Source of the DNA: Plantago major
Lineage: Eukaryota; Streptophyta; Magnoliopsida; Lamiales; Plantaginaceae
NCBI GenBank assembly: GCA_026545765.1
Contig: CM048841.1
Span: forward strand, 68,446,217 to 68,510,216
Length of the DNA: 64,000 nucleotides
Direction: 5' to 3'
Shown: positions 1 through 9,834 of the stretch, piece after piece
How positions within the stretch are numbered: position 1 is the first letter of the stretch
Layout: each line of letters opens with the position of its first letter
Program-made: the position numbers and the translations under genes
Notes under the pieces: model-generated
The model's input: only the letters and a program-made list of their open reading frames with translations
Database searches by the model: none
What the model was told of the DNA's origin: nothing

Positions 1-2723
1 CCTGTCAGATGGGGAAACAATCTAAGATCTCCTTCAAGTCCAAAATCAGACACTCTACACATGGATCTTTTTGAATCATCTCAGAATTATGCAGAAAGAA
101 GTATGGTCCGGTTGTTGTAGATGACTTCAAGATTCACTTGGTTGTCTTCAAGCACTAACTGATGCTAGGTGGAGATACCAAACTTGCTAAATAAGCTTGA
201 AGTCATGAAAATGACAAGGTATCTGCAATCGTAATGCACTATGGTATCAATTAATTTGTCAACCAAGACATAAAGGAGTTTTGTAAAGAAAGGTATACAA
301 CATCAACTTTCCTCTCAGAAGAACATCACAACAAAATGGTGTTGCGTAAAAAGGAAAAATAGAACCCTTAAAGAAGCAAGGACAATGTCGACATCAAATA
401 AGTGAAGTTTATTGGGTTGAAGTCAGACACAAAGGTTACACTCAAAACAGATGTTTGACAAACAAACACCATGACAAGACCCCTTATGAGCTCTTGGTTG
501 GTAGACCCCCTAATATTAAACATCTGAAAGTGTTTGGTTGTAGATGTTTTGTTCTTAACAATGGAAAAGAGTATCTAAGAACATTTCAACCAAAGGCAGA
601 TGAAGGAGTGTTTCTTGGTTATTCTATGAATAGCAGAGCTTACAGAGTTTACAACAAAAGAATAAAGAAGATTGAAGAATCACCATGTCAGATTCTATGA
701 ATAAAGCAAGAAATCACCCCTTGCTGATGAACTCTCAGAAAGGTTCAAGGAACTAATGTTAAAGGATTCTGAAGAAGAACCCTCAGAAAGAAAAAACATC
801 ATTATGGAAAGAGAGGATGACTCTGACGAAGAAAAGCATGAAATGCCTAGTAACAACCAGATGATTCTCAGACATGATGAAGAATTTTCTATGAGATTTT
901 AAATGGAAATCAAGATGTTCATCGAGAGAACTAATTCGAAATGACCTCTCGATGTGCATGTCCCGTAAAGCCCTCACACCGAGCAAGTGTCGACATTCAA
1001 CGCCTCTTCCGTGGTACAAAATGTCATAGATATCAAGAAGTATCAAGTCATAATCATAAAGATTCACATTCGATCACATGGATGTCAATTGACCTACTAG
1101 CCCCAAACCCATGATGAGATGGATCAAGGATCATCTCGCAAAGGATGTGATCGACCAATCAATCAAGGTGTTAGGACTAGGAGAGCAATAGCCAAAATGC
1201 TAATTCTCTTCGATGTTTCATCTCAAACATTGAACCTAAAACTATTGAAGAAGCATTAAGAGACCAAGACCGGATCTCGCAATGCAAGAAGAATCGGATC
1301 GCTTGAAAGAAACAATGTCCGAAACTAGTTCCATTTGTAGAAGGAATATCTGTGATTGGAACCAAGTGGGTTTTCAGAAACAAGATGAATGAATCTGGTG
1401 AAATAACCAGAAACAAAGCAAGGTTGGTTGCCAAGGGATTCACCCGGACTGAAGGCTTAGATTTTGATGAGTCATATGCACCAGTTGCCAGATTGGATGC
1501 GATCAGACTCTTTCTGGCCTTTGCAGCACATAAAGACTTTAAAGTTTATCAGATGGATGTCAAAAGTGCATTCTTGAATGGTGAACTTGCTGAGGAAGTC
1601 TATGTTGAACAACCACCTGGTCTACAAGCTACAGAAAGCTCTATATGGACTGAAACAGGCTCTAAGAGCATGGTATGACACTTTGGCCAAATACCTTCTG
1701 GAAAGTTGTTTCAAGAAAGGTGAAGTTGATAAAACTTTATTTACCTTAAATCATGATGGAAAACTGCTATTAGTTCAAGTATATGTTGATGACATCATAT
1801 TTGGATCTAAGGACAAGAAACTTTGTGATGACTTTGCAAATCTCATGAAAAGTAAGTTCGAGATGAGCATGATGGGAGAATTGAACTATTTCCTAGGATT
1901 GCCAGTCAAGCAACTCAATGATGGAATATTCATTAGTCAGACAAAGTATGCAAAAGACATGCTCACAAAGTTCAATCTTAAGCCTTCTGAAAAGAATGCT
2001 AAGATACCTATGAGCATAGGAACCAAGATGACCTACACTGAATCAGATAAGAGTGTTGATGAACACAAGTATAGGAAATTGATAGGTTCACTACTTTACC
2101 CATCGCAAGGCACTTATTCAATATGCAGTTGGTGTGTGTGCTAGATTTTAAACAAATCCGATGCAATCACACTACAACATTGCTATGAAAATATTAAGGT
2201 ACGTGAAAGGTACAGTAGATGTAGGTTTGTGGTACCCTAAAGAAAGTGGATTGAGTTTGGTTGGTTACTGAGATGCTGATTTTGCTGGATCAATGCTTGA
2301 TAGGAAAAGTACCTCAGGAACTTGTCAATTTCTGGGAGCTAGACTTATCTCATGGTTTAGCAAGAAACAAAATTCAATTGCAACTTCTACCACAGAGGCT
2401 GAATATATTGTCAGTTGTCAGCAACACAAATTCTGTGGATTTAACAACTCAGAGATTATGGACTCAATGAAGAGAAAACTCCCATTTTCTGTGATAACAC
2501 AAGTGCTATTGCAATCACACAGAACCCCAAGTTCCATGCCAGAACAAAGCACATTGATGTTAGACACCACTTGATCAGAGAACATGTTGAAAAAGGCAAT
2601 ATAGACATACTCAAGATTGGCATAGAAGACCAACTTGCAGATATCTTCACCAAGCCCCTACAGGAAAGCCGGTTCTTGACCTTAAGACATAATCTTGGGT
2701 TAATGGAGTTGCCTAAGGACTGA
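1..2723 (+). pseudogene. pol: copia pol 3' part: integrase C-terminus, reverse transcriptase, RNase H (Element 1)
   Basis: The polyprotein end inserts and copies the element: integrase joins cDNA to the genome, RT makes cDNA from RNA, RNase H removes the RNA. The integrase C-terminal segment is open at 455-700 (begins near NKHHDKTPYELL, includes FLGYSMNSRAYRVYNK). RT begins near 1314; [20 protein letters not shown] lies near 1563-1622 and the catalytic YVDD is at 1782-1793. RNase H follows, with STSGTCQFLG near 2308 and ADIFTKPLQES near 2637, and stops at 2721-2723. The frame shifts several times: 700-1300 is badly broken and RT is split near 1640 and 2100. Comparison with D and E suggests many breaks are consensus errors at CAG/CTG sites. 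The sequence is B-type ([13 protein letters not shown]). Confidence 0.9.
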
Positions 2724-3655
2724 AAAATGTCCTGAATCTCTAAAGTCTGAGTAAGCAAGGTAGAAAAGAAGTAGGCCTCTGAGAACATTGTCTCAGAAAG
2801 CCAAGTTGTCAAGAAGTGATGCAAAGGTTTCTGAGTAGCAACACTCAGAAAGGCAAAACATTTCTAGAACGGGTATCCAGAAAGGCAAAGGTTGGTACAC
2901 ACTCAATGAGTAAATAAGACTAGAACTTACTTACTAAGAGTGGGTCAAATACATTCCCACAACTGAAGTTTCTGATTCTTGAATTCAGGAAACTATTTTG
3001 TCATAAAGAGAAAAGACACATAAAGCCCGAAAAAGTATAAGTTCTGGAAGTCAATCATGTCCAATGTCTTGTATTTTTGCCATTTTTATGATAAATAATA
3101 TAACGATAAGGACTTGACACTCAGAATGATAAGCTCAAACGATTAAGTGTTCCTACTCTTTACTAAGTGAAACAATGAATGTAGCATATTAAAAATCCAT
3201 CAAGTCGGCACAATACCATTTGTTGATTGATATCATTACAAGATATTCAATATAAACCCTTGATGTGTAAACGTTTGATCTCAACGGCTGAGATTAAAAC
3301 AAAGCAAGTAATGTCTGTTGAGAAATGCAGACATGGCCCACTAAGCATTTAATGAAGTACAAAGGTCGTACCACGCCTATGCAGATACAAAGACACGCAT
3401 TCATATTCAGCTATATGTATGTTGTATCTATGTACGTTTTGTCTGCTATATATATAGGAATTGAGCAAAAGACAAACACTTTTATCAAATCCGAAATTAC
3501 ATACTTGCATCAAAATAGCAAAATCTCTCAAGATTTCTGCAAAACTTCTTCTGCAATTCAACTTCTTGTGCTTAGTTTTCTGAAAAGATAGACTAATCTC
3601 GATTATTCTTGCAAAACCCATCTGTAAACACTCACTCAAAGACTCTATATAAGAG
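2724..3655 (+). other. spacer between pol and ORF3 with putative internal promoter (Element 1)
   Basis: No convincing coding sequence. The first 250 bp contain degenerate copies of a 'gggtatccagaaaggc' motif (best at 2872-2887), which is expanded to a small tandem array in A-type elements. A short inverted repeat (ATCTCA-ACGGC-TGAGAT, about 3279-3296) could form a hairpin. The second half is conserved in Elements B and D and holds the TATA-like box listed separately. Confidence 0.6.
3447..3458 (+). promoter_or_regulatory. putative internal TATA box for ORF3 (Element 1)
   Basis: TATATATATAGG lies 198 bp before the ORF3 start with no upstream ATG-led gene between. The same string occurs at near-equal spacing in all five large elements, so it is a likely core promoter for a separate ORF3 transcript. 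This is inference from conservation; no transcript start is visible. Confidence 0.5.
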
Positions 3656-5186
3656 ATGGCACCAAAGAAGATGACCACCAAGAACCCTAAGGCCGCTTCA
3701 TCTGCTCCTGTTGAAAAGCAAGGAGGAAAAGAACTCAAGGTGTTGAATAAACGCCTTCTAGGAGAGTTTACCCCTTCTGACTGGAATGCAAGTCACAAGA
3801 TGAATTGGGGAGCTTTTCTTGTGAAGAAATATGTTTCTGCAGTCATTTCTTCAAAAGCAGATAGAAAACTGATATTGGGAATGTTGAAAAGTTCCCATAT
3901 CTACAAGTTTCAGGTGTCGCACCCAAAGGGACTTTCCACACTGGATGTGTTGGAGTTCTACAACAACTCCAAAATCTTCACAAAAGTTGTGAATGATATA
4001 GAAGAGAAGTACATGCAAACTGAAGTTCAAGGACAAGAAATTGTCCTAGGCTGCAAGACTTTATGCAACTTATTCCGATTGAAAAATCGAGGAACAATCG
4101 ATTTACATCAACATCGTGGATGCCCATGATTCAAAGTGTTCAGAGCTATTTGAGGCAATCCAGATTGAAAATGCAAAGGGTTGCCAAAGAAACTTTGTTC
4201 GAAAGCCATCGAATCCGCCATCTCCGTAAACACCGAGTACTTCGCTCATTTTGGTCCGTTGCTTTGATGGCAACAAAGGTGGAGAGACCAGATAAGCATG
4301 GAGAGATGGATGATGATGCATCTTCTGAATAAGAAGCATGAAGGCAGGAAACCCACTTTAATTGGGGGAAGTATGCCTTCAACAAATTTCTTGGGCACAT
4401 TGAGGAATTTGAGCCTAAAATCATCAATGGCCTTGCTGAGACAAAGGCCAATATGCATTTTGGTCTCAGAATTTGCTACATTCTGGAAACAATGGAAATA
4501 ACTCTAAAGAGACAAGAAATTCCACCACCAACTCTTTTCGACATGCCTTTGAAGAAAAGGAGAGAATTGTCACCAAAGAAGGTGAAGAGATCTCGAGCAA
4601 GCTCCGCCAACCTCCAGCTGTTAAGAGAAAGAGGACTCAAAGCAAGAAAGCCTCTAAGTCCCAAAGTAATAAAAGCACAACCTTCGAGACAAGATCTCAA
4701 GATGTTGTTCGCCGTAAAGGCAACACCGTAAAGCCCCAAGAATTCTCGAGACAGCCGCCTGTAAATCTCTAGAGATGTTAGAAATATCATAGATGGGTCA
4801 CCCCAACTGACAAAGGACTCGATGATGATGTAGTACTTACACAAGTATTCAAAAAGTCCAGATTGAGACCCATGGAGGAGCATCAAGCTCACTCGTGAAG
4901 AAAGGAGCCCTCCGTCCAAAGCAGGAAGAAGAAGGCCCGAAGAGGAAGATAGAGTGATGGAAGATGTTGACATTGCTTCCACATTCACAATGCCAAAGAC
5001 TTAATGTGGTCAAGAAAACATCGCTCAACAGTTCCTCAACCTTCTGAGAGAGCTCAACTCTCAGAAAGGGATCAAACTGAGATGGACACTCAGAAAGATA
5101 TTGTAGAGGAGACCAACAATGAGCAAAGAGAGGTTGTGGAAACTCCACTAGTCCAAGAGACCCAAACTCAGCCTGACTCTACTCAG

Positions 5187-5262
5187 GTAACAAAAGTAGT
5201 TTGTATCTAACTTGTCAACATTAAAATGTTAACTTATTACTCATCAGCTTCATTTGTTACAG
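5187..5262 (+). other. ORF3 intron 1 (Element 1)
   Basis: 76 bp, GTAACA donor after ACTCAG and TTTGTTACAG acceptor. Both flanking exons are in the same frame (phase 0). Absent at the homologous place in Element D. Confidence 0.75.
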
Positions 5263-5367
5263 GACAACTTGGAGACACAATTTCAGGGGGAAGAAAACTT
5301 GTCCACTCCCTTGAATCAAGAAGAGGTTCCTCCAACCTCAGAACATCAAGAAGAGCCTGTTCCACAG

Positions 5368-5447
5368 GTAGTAAAAGTTATCTCTGAACAAGGAATAACT
5401 AACTAAAATTGCTCTTATGTTCTAAAATTCTTAATGTCTCTTCTTAG
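5368..5447 (+). other. ORF3 intron 2 (Element 1)
   Basis: 80 bp, donor GTAGTA after CCACAG, acceptor TTCTTAG before GCTACA. Exon 2 (5263-5367) is 105 bp, exactly 35 codons, so the intron is phase 0. Confidence 0.75.
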
Positions 5448-5555
5448 GCTACAACTGAGAAAGTAGTGGAGGTGGAACCAACACCCCAACACCAAGAGTT
5501 TCCAGAGGCTGAAAAGCACTCTGAGAAAGTAGTTACTGAGCCTTCTGTTGAGAAG

Positions 5556-5633
5556 GTAAGTATCAGTAAACTTTGCTTAAGAAAATTTTGGTAAAATTCA
5601 CTACTTAATCAATATGTTTGTTCTATCTTACAG
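5556..5633 (+). other. ORF3 intron 3 (Element 1)
   Basis: 78 bp, strong donor AAG|GTAAGT and acceptor CTTACAG before GCTCAATCAG. Exon 3 (5448-5555) is 108 bp (36 codons), phase 0. The intron contains in-frame stops. Confidence 0.8.
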
Positions 5634-5783
5634 GCTCAATCAGAAGAACACTTGGACGGAGAGAATGTGATCTCATCTCCTCCAAGAGAAACTAAAACTG
5701 CTGAACAAGCAGCATCTGAAGAAAAGGTTAAAGAAACCCCCAAGGTTTCTGAGAAAGATGCCACTGAGCTTCCTCACTTGGAA

Positions 5784-5864
5784 GTAAGCAAAGTCTCAGA
5801 AAGCATTTTTCCACTTATCTTTTCTGATAACAAGTTTCTAAACATATTTGATTCTATTTCTCGT
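5784..5864 (+). other. ORF3 intron 4 (Element 1)
   Basis: 81 bp, donor GAA|GTAAGC. Exon 4 (5634-5783) is 150 bp (50 codons), phase 0. The acceptor reads TTTCTCGT here but TTTCTCAG in Element B, the CAG-to-CGT change seen throughout. Confidence 0.7.
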
Positions 5865-5974
5865 GTTCCATCGTAAAGAAAGGATGCCGAGGATCGACTT
5901 CCTCACATCAAGGTATCCGAGGCCTCGTGCCCAAACAAGGTAAGTCCAAGCAAATGAGCCTAGTGTTTCTACGT

Positions 5975-6053
5975 GTATGCTCGTAAAGCTTACTTTTGCA
6001 CAGATACTAACACAAGTAGTTTGAACAAAACTAACTTTATCCCTTTCTTTCGT
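5975..6053 (+). other. ORF3 intron 5 (Element 1)
   Basis: 79 bp, donor GTATGC, acceptor CTTTCTTTCGT (expected CAG) before GCTCAAA. Borders are less certain because both ends carry miscalls. The downstream exon re-opens in the copy in Element B. Confidence 0.55.
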
Positions 6054-7237
6054 GCTCAAAGTCTAGTGCCACTCAACTTACTCCAAGCCTTTAAGAAGCA
6101 CACTCAAGAAACATCTAAAGTGCTCGTATTAATGGCGTAAACTCGAAAGGCCGATCTTTCCAAATTGTTAGAGTAATTGACATCCCAGAGAAAGGGCCAT
6201 AGCAATAAATCGAAGACCATATCCATGCTATGTTTCCCATGTAATCATATTCTTTGCCACTGATGGATGATAACTTTAAATGAAGTAGCACAAAGACTCC
6301 TAGCGACTTTCAAGTCGCCGATGATCAAACCCAAGAGCAGATGGTGACCCATCCCGCTTGCCCAAATTTGCTCACAACCTACCCTTCCGAGCAAGAAGAA
6401 GTAAATGGGAGGATGATCACACTTCCTAATGTGATCAACCTGGTTTCTGAAGATAAGAAGGAAACTGATGAGAATGATTACCAAGAACCTCCTTCTGAGC
6501 ATCCAAGTCAAGAAGACAAGAAAAAGGATAATGATGATGATCCCCAACCTGGAAACGGCGGGATTCAGAAAATTAGCAAAGGAAGTGCAGAAAAGGCTAC
6601 CTTCCAATGCTCGTAAAGCCCCATCATCATCACCACCAAAGTATCATCAAAATACCCAACAGTCAACAAGACACAATTGAAGAAATCACAACCATCGAAG
6701 TTCGTGGATTGAACAACTCATTTAAGTTGAAGAGGAGAAGAGAATCAACTTAGAGTGTCAAGCTCTTGTTGAAGAAAAGGAAGCCAAACTCAAAAGCTCG
6801 TAGAAACTAATGCTAAGGAACCGCACTCCTAGATGAGCAAAGGTTGTTGAAAATGCCATCGTTGTCATCAATACGAGATAGATGCCATGGATGACAATGA
6901 TGATGAAGAGCATTATGCTGGGTCGCATCGAAAGACTTTCTACTTCGTAAGCCAAAGATACTCAAAGGCAAACAAAAGATTGCCACTCGCAAACAATCCA
7001 AGAAAAGGATTATGAGAATGATGTCAAATAAACCCAAAATTGATCTCCCAAGTAAGATGAGAGGCTAATCACTAAGAAAAGCTAGCCCTTCCGCGCCTCA
7101 AATTTTCTCTCGCTCCTGTACTTCAAGAAGTGATGAGCACAGTCCGTAATTGCTTTTCTTGAACTAAGAGATGACTTGTTGCTCAAGACAACCAAGTCCT
7201 ACCAAATTCCCGTAAGAGATGAAAGATTTGGTCACGA

Positions 7238-7807
7238 TTGCTAAATAGAGCAACCAGCATAGCTCTCTCTCAGAAAGACTTAGCTCTGATCAGGGAAGAA
7301 GACTTCAACAATGCCAATCAAGAACTAGCAGATGCTACTTATGCTACTCAACAAGCTGAGGCTATTCTAAAGCCTCTTGAAGAGCTCAACAGAAAAGAGC
7401 AAGTGTTGGTTAGGCAAAACAAGGACATGAAAGAAGAAATCCAAGAATTGGTCAGGGTGCATAATAACCTCCAGAAGAACTTTGAATCACTCTCTGAAGC
7501 TTATGCTATCATGAGTCAGTCATTCATGACTAAGGGGGAAGGAGAGATGCCTCAGAAAGGTAGAGGAAGAAAAAGAAAACAATCAAATATCCCCTCCTCA
7601 AGTCAACTAGTCATTAAGGACACCACTAGAGACACCCCTGTTGAAGAAGTGGTTCCAGATCAACCAGCTAGAAAGCTGAGAAGTATGGTCACTAGGGGAA
7701 CCAAGTCCCTTAGGATCTCAGATGGGAACAACCAGAAAGCTTCTGAAGAAGAAAATCAAGAAGAAGGTGAGGTAAGAGGTCAAGAGAGCTGCAAGCCTCA
7801 CAACTAG
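7238..7807 (+). pseudogene. ORF3 coiled-coil and basic segment, open fragment (Element 1)
   Basis: This 189-codon open stretch is an internal part of ORF3, not a separate gene. Residues 1-100 are a heptad-like helical region rich in Glu, Lys, Ala and Gln (TYATQQAEAILKPLEELNRK, LVRVHNNLQKNFESLSEAYA), probably a coiled coil for self-association. A basic KGRGRKRK cluster follows and could act as a nuclear signal, then a Glu-rich tail. The copy in Element B (38688-39332) matches nearly word for word, including the terminal stop after SCKPHN, which suggests an intron or frame change here in both copies rather than a random error. Confidence 0.6.
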
Positions 7808-8103
7808 AACATCAATGATGATGATGAGGATGAATCTGATACTGATGAACATCCACTTCACAAAAGAAGAAGGCAAGCAAGCCCCTTACAACCTCCTCTG
7901 GCAGCAAGGCCATTAGCGCCTGTAACCCCTTCCGAAATACCAAGTCAATTCAAGGACTTCCACCAAAGACAAATTTCAAGGCAGAAGAAAGAGTCACAGG
8001 ATCTCCATGTAAGGCCACCCAATGTAAAGGCTAGAAGGGATATTCAACAAGAGCAAACAAAGAAACTCATCAAGAAAAGCCAACTGATGCCCACATTGAG
8101 TAT

Positions 8104-8409
8104 GTGAAGACCAGTAATGAAGAGTCTTCATATAGGTGCATTCTAAACAAGAAAGGGTATTGGATTCTGGAACTGCAACATCTACTTGTCAATGATAAGT
8201 TTCCAACTCCCATCTTCAACCAGATCCTAAAATGGAGTCAAGGCAAGCCAAATTTGCTAAAACATGAGCACCTTCATGCCTGTCTAAACTTTGAGGTTGA
8301 AAAGAGAAATGATGCCAGAAAGATGGACCTTTCTTTTCCTTGTCCTTACCCCAAGCCAGAAGATGTGCACAAGACAAGAAAACTGGATGGTAGCTACAAA
8401 GAAGCGTAA
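8104..8409 (+). pseudogene. B-type ORF3 C-terminal domain, truncated at chimera junction (Element 1)
   Basis: Open 101-codon piece with SYRCILNKKGYWILELQHLL, FEVEKRNDARKMDLSFPCPY and PKPEDVHKTRKL. It is homologous to the A-type domain downstream at 10240-10845 (YRCINQKNGYWILELKHLL, PYGKPDDVHRI), so this element holds two tandem versions of one domain. The B version runs on brokenly to a KYFNL-like sequence near 8500 and then switches to A-type sequence. Confidence 0.65.
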
Positions 8410-8505
8410 TGCTAGGTGTTCATCCCTATGAGTCATTCTACATGACAAAGGATGAATATCTGGATGATATTCACTATCTGGAAAAAATATACAAGTATTT
8501 CAATC

Positions 8506-9834
8506 TTGTATCTGAAGATGATGAGGAGGAATAAATGAATGAAAATTACTTTGATGAACCTCCCACTGACCATCACCAAAAGGATGATAATGACAAAAAG
8601 GATGATGATGATGCCCCTGCACCAGGGACCGGAGGAATTTCACAAAGAAACAATGCCTCACCAAAAGCGATCGAGAAGACTTCTGAAATCTGCCTTCATC
8701 ACCGTAAATCTACTCATCCATCTTCCCAACAACACAATGTCACAAAGACAAGTAGTCGAGGATTCGAGGATATTGCATGTAAGATGTTAAATACTCAATC
8801 CAGATCTACTCAACTCGCATAACCGCTGGAAGAAGAACAACTCCATCTTCAATCGGAAGACCAGATAGCTAGATCCAGATAAGCTAGATCAACTACAAGA
8901 TCAATATCCGCAAGAGATGATTACTTACTCGAGGTCAAAGAGCTACAGGATGTCGTGGATCGCACTCAACAAAGAACTCGACATCAAGAAGTATTCAAGT
9001 CAAGCATGATGCTAAGGCTGCATCATCTTCAAAAGAAGTACCATCCTCCTCCCAGAAAGGAAAGAAAACAATCTCTGAGATGGTTGCTGGACTCGATACA
9101 ATTGATGAAAATGTCCAAGAGGATGAAGATCACTGGGCTGATTACTCAGATGATGAAGAAGACAAGACTTTAGCAGAACACCACAATGAACATTTAGAGG
9201 TTTCTCACTTGAAAAGGAAGCTGATTGCTCCTACAATATTCAGCAAACTGCCAAACGTCCACTCCCATGAATACATGAACAGGTGTCAAGCATCGACACA
9301 ACTTAAAAGGAGATGTCTTCACGTAAGGAAGTAATTACCTCCCTCTCGAATGAGAAAGTTCACGAGCTCATCACCAGAGAACTAATAGCATAGTCATTGC
9401 TCACAAAGACTGGAATGATAAGGGACGATGATGCGCCTTTAGTCAAAAAGCTTTCCAAGAGGCAAGTTACACCGAAAAGCAGATGCCATCCTAGCCCATC
9501 AAGTGTAGCTCACCGATAAGGACAATGGACTTATCAAGCAAAATCAGAGCTCAAAGTCAACTTCAAGTTGCTCACCGCCTATAATTATTTACAAGGGCAC
9601 TTCAACTCTCTCGATTCCTTTATGAGATCGAGTCACCCAACAATGCCTAAGGGGAAAGAATGTACAACCGACCTCAAGTCGGGAATGGGAAGAAGGAGAA
9701 GAAAACAAGAAGAAACTGGAGTCAGCCGCCAGAAAGGAAGAAGAAAACTTCCAACCACCACTCGTAATCAATGAACCTTCCTCGCCAAGTCATGGTAAAT
9801 AGTAGCCGCCCCGTAAACCCATCAAGGAACCAAA
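8506..9834 (+). pseudogene. A-type ORF3 middle region: acidic linker and coiled coil (Element 1)
   Basis: Begins with an acidic stretch (MNENYFDEPPTDHHQKDDND at 8535) matching Element A2 at 22709. Then comes a helical region (homologous to 22980-23250), a segment with LDTIDENVQEDEDHWADYSD (from about 9089) and a further noisy coiled region. It is part of ORF3 rather than a separate gene, with many frame breaks. Homologous to 22690-24010. Confidence 0.6.

Noticed and set aside
2418..2824. Antisense open frames opposite RT/RNase H and LTRs in all elements
   Set aside because: They mirror the conserved sense coding strand, recur wherever pol recurs and show no own motifs.
5939..5946. Apparent strong splice donor ggtaagtcc in Element 1 ORF3
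   Set aside because: Element B reads gcagaagtcc here; the GTAAGT is created by the CAGA-to-GTA type miscall.
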